NCBI GenBank assembly: GCA_016842005.1
Contig: JAENYD010000011.1
Coordinates: 1 to 64,000 of the forward strand
Direction: 5' to 3'
Length of the DNA: 64,000 nt
Source of the DNA: Clostridium thermobutyricum
GTDB lineage: Bacteria; Bacillota; Clostridia; Ch29
Part shown: positions 30,262-40,542 of the stretch, one piece after another
Position numbering within the stretch: the stretch's first letter is position 1
Layout of the letters: every line of letters begins with the position of its first letter
Made by a program: the position numbers and the translations under genes
Notes under the pieces: generated by a model
The model's database searches: none
What the model was told of the DNA's origin: nothing
What the model saw: the letters and a program-made list of their open reading frames with translations, nothing else

Positions 30262-32216
30262 ACGAAATACGAGTAGGGGTATATGTATGTCATTGTGGAA
30301 GCAATATAGGCGGAGTAGTAGACTGCAAGGCTGTAGCAGAATACGCTGCAAACTTACCCGGAGTTGTAGTTTCAAGGGACAATCTGTACATGTGCTCAGA
30401 TCCGGGCCAGGCACTGATAAAAAATGATATAAAAGGCTATAACCTTAATCGTATAGTTGTTGCATCCTGTTCCCCGAGAATGCATGAACCAACATTCAGG
30501 GTAGTGGTAGAAGAAAGCGGGCTTAATCCGTTTTATCTTCAAATGGCAAATATCAGGGAGCATGTATCATGGGTGACGTCAGACACTGAGCGAGGAACAG
30601 AAAAGGCAAAAGACCTTGTCCGTGCGGCAGTCAACCGTGTTTTCTATAATGAGGCTATAACAACCTCCCAAATAGACATAGAAAAGGCAGTATTAGTAAT
30701 CGGTGGTGGTGTTGCGGGCATACAGGCAGCACTGACAACCGCACGTGCGGGGTATAAAACATATCTTGTTGAAAAGAAGCCTACCATTGGTGGTGTAATG
30801 GCGCAGCTTGACAAAACATTTCCAACCCTTGACTGCTCAGCCTGTATACTTACACCCAAAATGGTGGATGTAGCCAGGGAAGAAAACATAGAGCTGATTA
30901 CCAATGCGGAGGTAATTGACCTCCATGGTGCTGTAGGCAATTATGAAGTGACAGTAAGAAAGCACCCCAGGTATGTGGAGGATAGCTGCAGCGGTTGCGG
31001 TGCCTGTACTGATGCATGTGTTCTGAAAGGCAGGATTACAAATGAATTTGATTACGGGCTATCCAAGAGAGGTGCGGTATATATTCCTTTCCCACAGGCA
31101 GTACCGTTAAAGGCAGTTATTGATGAAGAAAACTGTCTTATGCTTAAAAACGGTAAATGCAAGCAGTCCTGTGTAGATGCATGTGACCGCAAATGTATAA
31201 ACTTTGACCAAAAGGCTGTGGATGTACAAATCAAGGTTGGGGCTGTAATTGTTGCAACCGGTTTCAAATCCTTTGATGCCGGTAAAATAAGTAAATACGG
31301 TTATGGCATGTATCCCGATGTAATAGATGCACTGCAGTTTGAGCGCATGACAAATGCATCAGGACCTACCGGCGGTAAGATTTTAACATCAAAGGGTCAG
31401 AAACCCAAAAAAATAGCTATTATCCACTGTGTAGGCAGCAGGGATGAAAATACAAATGCATACTGTTCAAGGGTATGCTGTATGTATTCGCTGAAGCATG
31501 CGCATCTGGCAATGGAAAAGACTGGCGCAGAAGTATTCAATTTTTATATGGACATCAGGGCATTTGGAAAAGGATATGAAGAATTCTATAAGCGTGTCCA
31601 GGAGGAAGGCGCCCATTTTATCAGAGGAAAGGTAGCCGAAGTAATTCAGAAAGAAGACAAACTTCATGTCAAGGCAGAAGACACGCTTCTTGGTAAGACA
31701 ATTGACCTGGGTGTTGATATGGTAATACTGTCAACGGGTCTGGAACCGTGCGAAGATGCGGCAAAGCTTGCAGAAGTGCTGCGCATTAATCGCAGTCAGG
31801 ACGGGTTTTTCATGGAAGCGCATCCAAAGTTGAACCCGCTTGAAACTCCTACTGCAGGGATATATATAGCAGGGTGCAGCCAGGGACCAAAAGATATACC
31901 TGATACGGTTTGCCAGTCTATAGGTTGTGCAGGGGAGGTAATCCGATTCCTTAACACCGGAAAAGTTACACTGGAATCTACTATAGTGCAGATAGATGCT
32001 GATATTTGTGTGGGCTGCACTATTTGCGAAAAGCTGTGTCCATATGGTGCCCTGGTATACAGTAAGGAAGACAGGGTAATGACAGTAGAAGCTGCCAAGT
32101 GTAAAGGGTGCGGCACATGTGCTGCCGCCTGTCCTTCAAAAGCAATTAAACAGCAGCACTTCTCAGCAGAACAGGTTTGTGCCGAGATAGAAGCGTTATT
32201 GGAAGGGGGGCAGTAA
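30258..32216 (+). CDS. hdrA: HdrA-like FAD/Fe-S subunit
   Basis: VGVYVCHCGSNIGG, VLVIGGGVAGIQAAL, QLDKTFPTLDCSACILTPKMV, C-terminal ferredoxin domain; ATGA overlap with upstream gene. Confidence 0.92.
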   Translation: MNEIRVGVYVCHCGSNIGGVVDCKAVAEYAANLPGVVVSRDNLYMCSDPGQALIKNDIKGYNLNRIVVASCSPRMHEPTFRVVVEESGLNPFYLQMANIREHVSWVTSDTERGTEKAKDLVRAAVNRVFYNEAITTSQIDIEKAVLVIGGGVAGIQAALTTARAGYKTYLVEKKPTIGGVMAQLDKTFPTLDCSACILTPKMVDVAREENIELITNAEVIDLHGAVGNYEVTVRKHPRYVEDSCSGCGACTDACVLKGRITNEFDYGLSKRGAVYIPFPQAVPLKAVIDEENCLMLKNGKCKQSCVDACDRKCINFDQKAVDVQIKVGAVIVATGFKSFDAGKISKYGYGMYPDVIDALQFERMTNASGPTGGKILTSKGQKPKKIAIIHCVGSRDENTNAYCSRVCCMYSLKHAHLAMEKTGAEVFNFYMDIRAFGKGYEEFYKRVQEEGAHFIRGKVAEVIQKEDKLHVKAEDTLLGKTIDLGVDMVILSTGLEPCEDAAKLAEVLRINRSQDGFFMEAHPKLNPLETPTAGIYIAGCSQGPKDIPDTVCQSIGCAGEVIRFLNTGKVTLESTIVQIDADICVGCTICEKLCPYGALVYSKEDRVMTVEAAKCKGCGTCAAACPSKAIKQQHFSAEQVCAEIEALLEGGQ

Positions 32217-32219
32217 AGC

Positions 32220-32654
32220 ATGCAAGAAAAAAAGGACTGGAAACCCAACATTATTGGTTTTTTATGTAACTGGTGCTCGTATGCAGGTGCTGATCTGGCA
32301 GGCACATCACGTATTCAGTATGATACTGCTATACGGCCTATACGCGTGATGTGTTCCGGCAGGGTTGAGCCCGCATTTATACTGAAAGCCTTTAGCGAAG
32401 GGGCTGATGGTGTACTGGTAGCAGGGTGTCACATCCCGTCAGACTGCCATTATATAAGCGGTAACTTTAAGGCGCTTAAACGTTATGAAACCTTTTTGCC
32501 ATTATTAGAAGAACTGGGTATTGAAAAAAAGCGGCTTCGCCTTGAATGGATTTCCGCTTCAGAAGGTGAGAAATTTGGTAAGGTTGTTAACGAGTTCACT
32601 CAGACAATAAGGGAGTTAGGACCTCTTAATCTTGGTAAAAGGAAGAGCGATTGA
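32220..32654 (+). CDS. mvhD: MvhD-type hydrogenase iron-sulfur subunit
   Basis: FLCNWCSYAGADLAG, VMCSGRVEPAF, GCHIPSDCHY. Confidence 0.9.
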   Translation: MQEKKDWKPNIIGFLCNWCSYAGADLAGTSRIQYDTAIRPIRVMCSGRVEPAFILKAFSEGADGVLVAGCHIPSDCHYISGNFKALKRYETFLPLLEELGIEKKRLRLEWISASEGEKFGKVVNEFTQTIRELGPLNLGKRKSD

Positions 32655-32716
32655 ATATATACCTTCAGAAACTTTTGAAGAAAATACAGTAATGCCTATT
32701 AGATGGAGGTGTAAAA

Positions 32717-34519
32717 ATGAAAATATATCTGGATGGAGAAGAGAAGCAAACCGACCGGGTGACTGTTCTTGAACTGCTGCAGGAAGAAGGGAAAGATTTT
32801 TACAGAATAGACAATAATATAGAAGAACTGCGCTGGATCAATAATGCGGAATGCCCTTTAATAAACATTGTAGAGATTAACGGCAGTATATATCCTGTGA
32901 ACGTATTGAAGAACAAAGCGTTAAAAGAAGGTATGGATATAAAAACAGCTTCTCCGTTAGTCAAAGAGAAACTGCAGGAACGTTTAACCCTGCTTTCCAA
33001 TAACCATGAATGTCTGTTGATAAGGAAGGCCCAGGAATTTGTGGCGTGTGAGGCGGCATCTGCCCGGATTGTTGACCTGGAAGAGAGAAAAACCTGGAAC
33101 TTTGAACCGAGATATTCAGAGCCCTCCCTTATGCATGACCCCAATAAATGCATTAGATGCGGAAGCTGTGTTGAGGCATGCAAGGAACAATCCGTAGAAG
33201 CCTTGACAATGGATGAAAAAGAGGGCGTTATCCTTGATGAGAGCAAGTGCGTTAGATGCGGCCAATGCGTATTAAACTGTCCTTTTGGCTATGTGGAAAA
33301 ATATATGAACTTATTAACCGACTGGCTGGACTGCGGGTTATGCGCTTTTTCCAGACCTGTGGGTGCTTTCTCCGAAAAGGATGACGTAGTAAAGGTAATT
33401 AATGCACTCAATGACCCGGACAAGTATGTTGTCATAGAAATTGCGCCTTCCATAAGGTCTACCATCGGCGAGGAATTTGGCGCAGAACCAGGAACAGTTG
33501 TAACCAATAAAATATATGCAGCATTAAGAAAAATAGGGTTTGACAGGATATGGGATACAAACTTTACCGCTGATTTAACCATCATGGAAGAAGGTTATGA
33601 GTTAATCGGAAGGGTCAAGAACAGCGGTGTTTTACCCCAGTTTACCTCATGCTGCCCGGGATGGATAAAATTTTGTGAAACATTTTATCCGGAATTAATA
33701 CCGCATTTATCAAGTGCAAAATCACCACAGCAGATGTTTGGTGCAACGGCAAAAACATATGCGGCAGAAAAGTTAGGAGTAGACCCTGACAAAATGTTTG
33801 TGGTATCTGTTATGCCGTGTACGGCAAAGAAATATGAAAGAAGCAGGGAAGAACTTGTTGACGCGTATGAATATTGGGTTGAAAAGGGGAAAGCAAAAGA
33901 ACAGTTTCCAGACGTAGATGTTGTTTTGTCAACAAGGGAGTGTGCAAAACTTCTGAAAATCTATAAGATAAACCTTCTGGACATGCCCGAGGAAGATGCT
34001 GATGGACTGCTGGGAGAATACTCTGGAGCTGCTCCGATATTCGGCAGGACAGGTGGTGTCATGACAGCGGCACTAAGGACAGCTTATGAAGTAATTGAAG
34101 GTAAACCGCTGAAAGACATGGAACTTGAGGCGCTGGGCGAGTATGATGGCATAAAAACTGCTTCTGTTCCTACCGGTGCCGGTGAAATAAAGATTGCTGT
34201 TGCATCAGGTCTGAATAATGCAAGGATGATATGTGAGGATATCAGAAAAGGTGGCGAGTTTGCGAAATATCATTTTATAGAAATAATGGCATGTCCGGGA
34301 GGATGTGTTGGAGGGGGCGGGCAAATAGTTACGCCCATGCTTTCCAAAAAACTTGCCAGGGCAGAAGGGCTGAATGAAGATGATAGAAACAGGCCTCTCA
34401 GAAAATCTCACGAGAATCCGGAAATAAAAAAAATATACGAAGATTTCTTACACGAACCGTGTGGAGAACTTTCACATCATCTGCTGCATACCCACTATTT
34501 CGGACGTGACAGTGAATAA
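32717..34519 (+). CDS. [FeFe] hydrogenase catalytic subunit with degenerate N-terminal Fe-S domain
   Basis: H-cluster motifs TSCCPGW, MPCTAKKYE, EIMACPGGCVGGGGQ; two [4Fe-4S] motifs. Confidence 0.93.
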   Translation: MKIYLDGEEKQTDRVTVLELLQEEGKDFYRIDNNIEELRWINNAECPLINIVEINGSIYPVNVLKNKALKEGMDIKTASPLVKEKLQERLTLLSNNHECLLIRKAQEFVACEAASARIVDLEERKTWNFEPRYSEPSLMHDPNKCIRCGSCVEACKEQSVEALTMDEKEGVILDESKCVRCGQCVLNCPFGYVEKYMNLLTDWLDCGLCAFSRPVGAFSEKDDVVKVINALNDPDKYVVIEIAPSIRSTIGEEFGAEPGTVVTNKIYAALRKIGFDRIWDTNFTADLTIMEEGYELIGRVKNSGVLPQFTSCCPGWIKFCETFYPELIPHLSSAKSPQQMFGATAKTYAAEKLGVDPDKMFVVSVMPCTAKKYERSREELVDAYEYWVEKGKAKEQFPDVDVVLSTRECAKLLKIYKINLLDMPEEDADGLLGEYSGAAPIFGRTGGVMTAALRTAYEVIEGKPLKDMELEALGEYDGIKTASVPTGAGEIKIAVASGLNNARMICEDIRKGGEFAKYHFIEIMACPGGCVGGGGQIVTPMLSKKLARAEGLNEDDRNRPLRKSHENPEIKKIYEDFLHEPCGELSHHLLHTHYFGRDSE

Positions 34520-34631
34520 TAGACAAAACCCGGGGAAATGAAATATAAGCGTAACTACACAAAAATAAAATGCAGCTATAAATTTAATTCAAAAATTTTA
34601 GGGATGAATGTAAAGCAGTACAGATATGGCA

Positions 34632-34760
34632 TTTATCCGATGGCTATCGCCGCTAATACTCCCGTCCTCATAGGCGGGAGATAAGCGGCGCTACGCCTCT
34701 GGATAACGGGTTTCTAAGCTTCAGAGGGTCCTGCCTGAAACCAAGAATCCTGATTATCCG
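34632..34760 (+). repeat. dispersed repeat, copy D
   Basis: tttatccgatggctatcgccgctaatactcccgtcctcataggcgggag...ctggataacgg...cctgaaaccaagaatcctgattatccg. Confidence 0.85.
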
Positions 34761-34914
34761 TATCCTCATTGCGGAGATGCTCTTCCCGGTGAGGGAATAA
34801 TAAGTTATCCTTTTATACCCTATAAGGAGATATCAATAATATTATGATGAGCCAGATTAACTGTATAAAACAATAAAAATGTTCTCTGGAACAAATGTAA
34901 AAGGAGGCATACAA

Positions 34915-35955
34915 ATGAAACTGTACCGGTTAGGAGAACTGCCAAAATTTGATTCTATGCTGGTATTTCATGCTATGGCATATCTTGGGATGGAAGGGTT
35001 TATTGTTGTATCTCCTCAAGAACCTATAGCAACTATAGGATATTTCCAGGATTTGAATACAAGTATTAACTTGGAATATTGCAAAGATAACAATATTGGG
35101 ATCATGCGGAGAGAAGTTGGTGGAGGAACTACCCTGCTGGACAGAAACCAGATATTCTACCAGGTAATTCTGAATAAATCAAATCCTCTGATTCCGGGGG
35201 ATACTTTTACCCTGTACCGAAAGTTCTCTCAGCCGGCAATAGATACCTACAAAGACCTGGGCATACATGCAAAATTCAAGGAAGTAAATGACCTGATAAC
35301 CGAAGGAGGGAAAAAAATTACAGGAGAAGGAGGAGCGAATATAGGCGACATGCTGGTTTTTGTTGGGGGGCTTCTTCTGGACTTTGACCACGAGTTGATG
35401 AGCAGAATCTTTCCTGCAAAGAATGAGGAATATCGTGTTCAGCTACTGCAAACTCTAGAAAACAACGTCACCACTGTTAAAAGGGAATTGGGACACCTTC
35501 CCCCAAAAAAAGAGGTTGAAGATAAGCTGGTTACTAACTTTGAAAAGCTTTTTGGACCCTTCGAGGCAGCAGAACTTTCGGATGAGGTATGGATAAAAGC
35601 AAAAGAATTGGAAAGGCACTACACTTCCAAAGAGTTCTTGAGTAAAAAAAGCAGAGAACAGTCAGGAATAAAAATAGCAAGTGGCATTAATATGTTTGAA
35701 AAGAGGTATAAAGCAGTAGGCGGTACAATCCATGCTGTTTATGAGATGAAATCAGGGCTGATAGGCGATGTGAATCTGTACGGGGATTTCACCTTCTTAC
35801 CCAAGGAAAAACTTATTGATTTAGAACAGGTATTCAAAGGACTGCCTCTGGATAAACAGCAAATTCAAGGTAAGGTTGAAGAATTTTTTGTAACCAACAA
35901 TATCGACTGCCCGGGAGTGTCGCCACTAGATTTTGCCAGCATTTTTTTCAGTTGA
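34915..35955 (+). CDS. lipoate-protein ligase family protein
   Basis: MRREVGGGTTLLDRNQIFYQVIL, KITGEGGANIGDMLVFVGGLLLDFD; RBS aaaggagg before ATG 34915. Confidence 0.85.
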   Translation: MKLYRLGELPKFDSMLVFHAMAYLGMEGFIVVSPQEPIATIGYFQDLNTSINLEYCKDNNIGIMRREVGGGTTLLDRNQIFYQVILNKSNPLIPGDTFTLYRKFSQPAIDTYKDLGIHAKFKEVNDLITEGGKKITGEGGANIGDMLVFVGGLLLDFDHELMSRIFPAKNEEYRVQLLQTLENNVTTVKRELGHLPPKKEVEDKLVTNFEKLFGPFEAAELSDEVWIKAKELERHYTSKEFLSKKSREQSGIKIASGINMFEKRYKAVGGTIHAVYEMKSGLIGDVNLYGDFTFLPKEKLIDLEQVFKGLPLDKQQIQGKVEEFFVTNNIDCPGVSPLDFASIFFS

Positions 35956-36051
35956 GGTAGGTCTCCATTCCAATCTTCTTTAGGGAAAACTTTTTCTCCG
36001 GACAGATAATTTCCCGGTATTCATATTGCAGTCAAATTAGGAGAATACAAT

Positions 36052-37080
36052 ATGGGCATTAAGGAAGAAATAAGAGAATTTGGGAAGAGCATAGGGATAG
36101 ATTTAATAGGATTTACTACCGCACAACCTTTTGATATAACTCAAAAGGTTTTAGAAGATAGTATTAATAATGGGTTTGGACTTCCGCATTTAAACAGGAT
36201 TTTACTTCAACGATGTACTCCCCGGAAAAGAATGCCCCAGGCCCGTTCCATTATTTCTGTTGCAATGTCGTATAATATTTCTCCCGAACACTTTCCATCA
36301 AGACCTGATGCACCATTTTTAGGCTTTATATCCAAGCATGCAGTAGGGATGAACTATCAGCGCGTATTAAGAGAAAAGCTGTTTCAGGTAGCCAGGTTTA
36401 TTAATAAGTTTACGCCTGTGAAATATAGGATATTTGCTGGCGGGAGTTCAATGGTTGACAGAGCGATTGCTCAACGGGCAGGCATTGGCTGGTCTGGTGC
36501 TAATACCTGTTTATATACAATAGATTATGGTTCATGGGTATTTCTGGGGAACATGCTTATTGACCTTGAAATAGAACCTGACAGGCCTATAGAAAATCAA
36601 TGTAAAGAGTGTTATCGGTGTGTAACAGCCTGCCCGACAGGTGCACTGGTTAAACCCAATGTAATCGACCCATACAGATGTCTTTCATATATAACCCAGA
36701 TGGAGGGCTATATATCAGAAGAATTTCGCATCTCCATGGGCAAAAAAATTTTCGGGTGTGATACATGCCAGCAGGTATGTCCTCAAAACAGGCAGGCTAT
36801 ACCGTCAGATCATCCTGAGTTTATGCCGTTAATAGATCCGAGTGTAGATTTGATATCTCTTCTACGAATGGACAAGGAAGAATTTGGTGAAAGTTTCGAG
36901 AAAACCGTTATTGGCTTGGGCAATCGAGATATAATATTGAGAAATGCAGTTATTGCCCTGGGGAATTATCGTGATAACAGAGCGGCAAACGTTTTGAAAG
37001 AAGTTCTTCATCAGCATGTTTCACCTGTGGTTCGAGATCATGCAATATGGGCGTTATCCCAAATTAGTAGATTTGATTAG
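36052..37080 (+). CDS. QueG-like (epoxyqueuosine reductase family) iron-sulfur protein
   Basis: CKECYRCVTACPTGALVKPNVIDPYRCLSYITQMEG, FGCDTCQQVCPQN, C-terminal HEAT-like repeat. Confidence 0.82.
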   Translation: MGIKEEIREFGKSIGIDLIGFTTAQPFDITQKVLEDSINNGFGLPHLNRILLQRCTPRKRMPQARSIISVAMSYNISPEHFPSRPDAPFLGFISKHAVGMNYQRVLREKLFQVARFINKFTPVKYRIFAGGSSMVDRAIAQRAGIGWSGANTCLYTIDYGSWVFLGNMLIDLEIEPDRPIENQCKECYRCVTACPTGALVKPNVIDPYRCLSYITQMEGYISEEFRISMGKKIFGCDTCQQVCPQNRQAIPSDHPEFMPLIDPSVDLISLLRMDKEEFGESFEKTVIGLGNRDIILRNAVIALGNYRDNRAANVLKEVLHQHVSPVVRDHAIWALSQISRFD

Positions 37081-37220
37081 GATGATGCATTTAAAAAGGT
37101 ACTTAAAAGAGAAAGCAGCAAAGAAGTAAAAAAGTAACTGCTTTTGTTCTTAATCTGATGGTTACTGAAAAAAGCAATTGCTTTAAAGTTTTATATCAGA
37201 AAAAGAAAGGAGAGAGAAAG

Positions 37221-38114
37221 TTGATTAAAACCATGGAGCAGCTAATAGAAAAGGCCCGGCAGCAGAAGACCATGAAACTGGCTGTTGCTGCAGCACAGGA
37301 TGCCGAAGTGCTGAAGGCTGTTGATGAAGCTCTGGGCCTGGGGATTGCAGAGCCTGTGCTGGTAGGAGACGAAGAAAAAATCAATGAGATAGCCACCGGC
37401 CTGGGTATTGATGCGGGCAAATTCCGGATAATCGACAAGCCGGATTTCGAGGAGGCTGCAAGAGAGGCGGTGTCCCTGGTCAGCAGCGGCAAGGCGGATT
37501 TTGTAATGAAGGGCATACTGGGTACAGCGGACCTGTTAAAGGCTGTACTGGACAAAGAAATCGGGTTAAGGGGCAAAAACCTTCTCAGCCATGTCATGGT
37601 TTACCAGGTGCCCGCATATCACAAGATGCTGATTTTAACCGACGGTGGCATGAACATTGCTCCTGATGTGGAACAGAAAAAGCAGATAATTGAAAATGCC
37701 CTGGAGGTTTCCAGGTCTCTGGGATGTGAGGATGCAAAGGTGGCTGTGCTTACTGCCGTAGAAAAAGTCAATCCCAAGATGCAGGCGACCATGGATGCCC
37801 AGGCGTTGAAAGAAATGCACTTTGACGGGGCAATAGTTGACGGTCCCCTGTCCTTTGACCTCGCCATCAGCCGTGAAGCGGCGGAGCACAAGGGTATAAA
37901 TAGCCCGGTAGCCGGGGAAGCGGATATTTTACTGGTACCTGTTATTGAGGTTGGCAACGGCATAGGCAAGTGCATGACCTACTTTGGGAATGCCCGGTCA
38001 GCGGGGATAGTGATGGGAGCAACAGCGCCCATAGTCCTGGTGTCAAGGGCGGATACCCATGAGGCAAAACTCAACTCCATTGCCCTTGGAAGCGTAATAG
38101 CAGGCAGCAGGTAA
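37221..38114 (+). CDS. ptb: phosphate butyryltransferase, copy 2
   Basis: Same protein as 17174-18067; TTG start at 37221 after ggagaga. Confidence 0.92.
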   Translation: MIKTMEQLIEKARQQKTMKLAVAAAQDAEVLKAVDEALGLGIAEPVLVGDEEKINEIATGLGIDAGKFRIIDKPDFEEAAREAVSLVSSGKADFVMKGILGTADLLKAVLDKEIGLRGKNLLSHVMVYQVPAYHKMLILTDGGMNIAPDVEQKKQIIENALEVSRSLGCEDAKVAVLTAVEKVNPKMQATMDAQALKEMHFDGAIVDGPLSFDLAISREAAEHKGINSPVAGEADILLVPVIEVGNGIGKCMTYFGNARSAGIVMGATAPIVLVSRADTHEAKLNSIALGSVIAGSR

Positions 38115-38215
38115 TAATCAGAATACTCTGTTATATGATTTCTATTGTCGGATAGTGTATAATTTTGACGAGGGGAAGCATTTCTGAAACCATATTTTGT
38201 GAGGGAGTGAGAGAA

Positions 38216-39958
38216 TTGAAGAAACTTTTGACAGGCAACGAAGCTATTGCCCGGGGAGCGTATGAAGCGGGCGTAACAGTAGCGGCTGCCTATCCGGGTA
38301 CCCCCAGTACCGAGATACTTGAAAATATCGCGCCATACGAAGAAATCTATGCAGAATGGTCACCAAATGAAAAGGTAGCCCTGGAAGTAGCGATAGGGGC
38401 TTCCATATCCGGAGCCAGGTCTCTGGCAGCCATGAAGCACGTAGGGGTTAATGTTGCGGCAGACCCCCTGTTCACGGCAGCATATACCGGAGTAAACGGC
38501 GGCCTGGTACTGGTAACTGCCGACGACCCCGGCATGCACAGTTCACAGAATGAGCAGGACAACAGGTACTATGCAAAATCAGCGAAACTTGCGATGCTCG
38601 AACCCAGTGACAGCCAGGAAGCAAAGGACTTTGTAGCTGAAGCTGTGAAAATAAGCGAAGAGTATGACATTCCGGTACTTTTAAGGGTAACAACCAGGAT
38701 ATGCCACAGTAAAGGTCTGGTAGAATTCAAAGAAAGACAGGAAGCAGGCATAAAGCCGTATGAGAGGAACATGGGCAAATATATAGCCACTCCCGGCAAC
38801 GCAAGAAAACTTCATGTAACCCTGGAAGACAGGCTGGCAAGACTGGAAGAATACAGCAACAGTACACCGCTCAACTCCATAGAGTGGAACGACAAGAAAA
38901 CAGGTATAGTTACAAGCGGTATAAGCTACCAGTATGCAAAAGAAGTATTCGGCGACAGCGCATCATACTTAAAGCTTGGTATGACCTTCCCGCTGCCCAG
39001 GAAAAAGATGAAAGAATTTGCCGATCAGGTGGATACCCTTTATGTAATAGAAGAGAACGAGCCATTTATAGAAGAAGCGCTGAAGGTAATGGGTATAGAC
39101 TGTACAGGTAAAGACAAAATACCGGGCATATTGGAACTCAACCCTGACATAGTAGCAAAAAGCCTTCTTAACAAAGAAAACCAAATAATAAAGGCAGACC
39201 GAGACATGCCTGCCCGTCCTCCTGTACTTTGCCCGGGATGTCCGCACAGAGGCCTGTTCTATGCACTGAGCAAGAAAGACGCAGTAGTAACCAGCGACAT
39301 AGGGTGCTATACACTGGGAGCCATGCCGCCTTTAAACGCTGCCGATACATGCATCTGCATGGGTGCAAGCATCAGTGCAGGCCATGGTTTCGCAAAGGCC
39401 CATGAGAAAAACGGCAGAGACAAAAAAGTATTTGCAGTAATAGGAGACTCCACCTTCTTCCATTCAGGCGTAACCGGTCTTATGGACATGGCATACAACA
39501 AGAGCAACCTCACAGTAATAATAGCCGACAACAGGATAACCGGCATGACAGGTCACCAGGAAAACCCCGGAACCGGAAAAACACTAAAAGGTGAAGACAC
39601 CGTAATGGTAGATATACCAAAGCTGTGTGAAGCCCTGGGTGTCAGGAACGTAGTAGAGGTCAATCCTTTAAATCTCAAAGACATGCAAGCCGCAGTAGAC
39701 GAGGCCATGACATCCACAGAGCCCATGGTAATAATAACCAAATGGCCGTGTGCATTATTAAAAGAGCAGCCGAAACCGGCGGGGTACTGCAGGGTAGACC
39801 AGGATAAATGCAGGCAGTGCGGAGCATGTATGAAGATAGGGTGCCCTGCCATACAGAAACTGGACGGCAAAATAGTAATTGATGATACAATGTGTAACGG
39901 CTGCGAACTGTGTACACAGATGTGTGCATTCAATGCTATCGAGAGGGTAGGTGAATAA
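38216..39958 (+). CDS. iorA: indolepyruvate ferredoxin oxidoreductase alpha subunit, copy 2
   Basis: Identical translation to copy 1. Confidence 0.93.
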   Translation: MKKLLTGNEAIARGAYEAGVTVAAAYPGTPSTEILENIAPYEEIYAEWSPNEKVALEVAIGASISGARSLAAMKHVGVNVAADPLFTAAYTGVNGGLVLVTADDPGMHSSQNEQDNRYYAKSAKLAMLEPSDSQEAKDFVAEAVKISEEYDIPVLLRVTTRICHSKGLVEFKERQEAGIKPYERNMGKYIATPGNARKLHVTLEDRLARLEEYSNSTPLNSIEWNDKKTGIVTSGISYQYAKEVFGDSASYLKLGMTFPLPRKKMKEFADQVDTLYVIEENEPFIEEALKVMGIDCTGKDKIPGILELNPDIVAKSLLNKENQIIKADRDMPARPPVLCPGCPHRGLFYALSKKDAVVTSDIGCYTLGAMPPLNAADTCICMGASISAGHGFAKAHEKNGRDKKVFAVIGDSTFFHSGVTGLMDMAYNKSNLTVIIADNRITGMTGHQENPGTGKTLKGEDTVMVDIPKLCEALGVRNVVEVNPLNLKDMQAAVDEAMTSTEPMVIITKWPCALLKEQPKPAGYCRVDQDKCRQCGACMKIGCPAIQKLDGKIVIDDTMCNGCELCTQMCAFNAIERVGE

Positions 39959-39960
39959 AG

Positions 39961-40542
39961 ATGGCTAACCAGGTGAAGAATATACTGTTTGTAGGTGTAG
40001 GAGGACAGGGTATAATCCTCACAAGCAAAGTACTGTCCACAGCCCTTGTAAACGCAGGGTACGATGTAAAGATGTCCGAGGTGCACGGCATGGCTCAGAG
40101 GGGCGGAAGCGTTACTACCCAGGTAAGGTACGGTGACAAAGTATACTCTCCGATTATAGGCAAGGGTCAGGCGGATATAATAGTATCCTTTGAGAAAATG
40201 GAAGCCTTGAGGATGATAGAATATCTAAAAAAAGACGGTGTAATGGTAGTAAATGACCATGCCATACCGTCCATGCCGATCCTGACAGGACAGGCAGAAT
40301 ACCCCGAAGGTATAATAGAAGAACTCCAGAGCAAGGCAAAGACAATAGTATTCAAGGCGGCAGAAGTAGCACGGGAGATAGGAAACCCCAGAACCCAGAA
40401 CATAGTCCTTCTGGGTGCCCTTGTTAAGGCTTTCGGCCTTGAAGACCTTGACTGGGATAAGGCCATTGAAGAAGAAGTTAAGCCCAGGTTTGTTGAAATA
40501 AACAAAAAGGCCCTGGAAAAGGGCATGGAACTGGCAGGTTAA
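39961..40542 (+). CDS. iorB: indolepyruvate ferredoxin oxidoreductase beta subunit, copy 2
   Basis: Identical translation to copy 1. Confidence 0.93.
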   Translation: MANQVKNILFVGVGGQGIILTSKVLSTALVNAGYDVKMSEVHGMAQRGGSVTTQVRYGDKVYSPIIGKGQADIIVSFEKMEALRMIEYLKKDGVMVVNDHAIPSMPILTGQAEYPEGIIEELQSKAKTIVFKAAEVAREIGNPRTQNIVLLGALVKAFGLEDLDWDKAIEEEVKPRFVEINKKALEKGMELAG

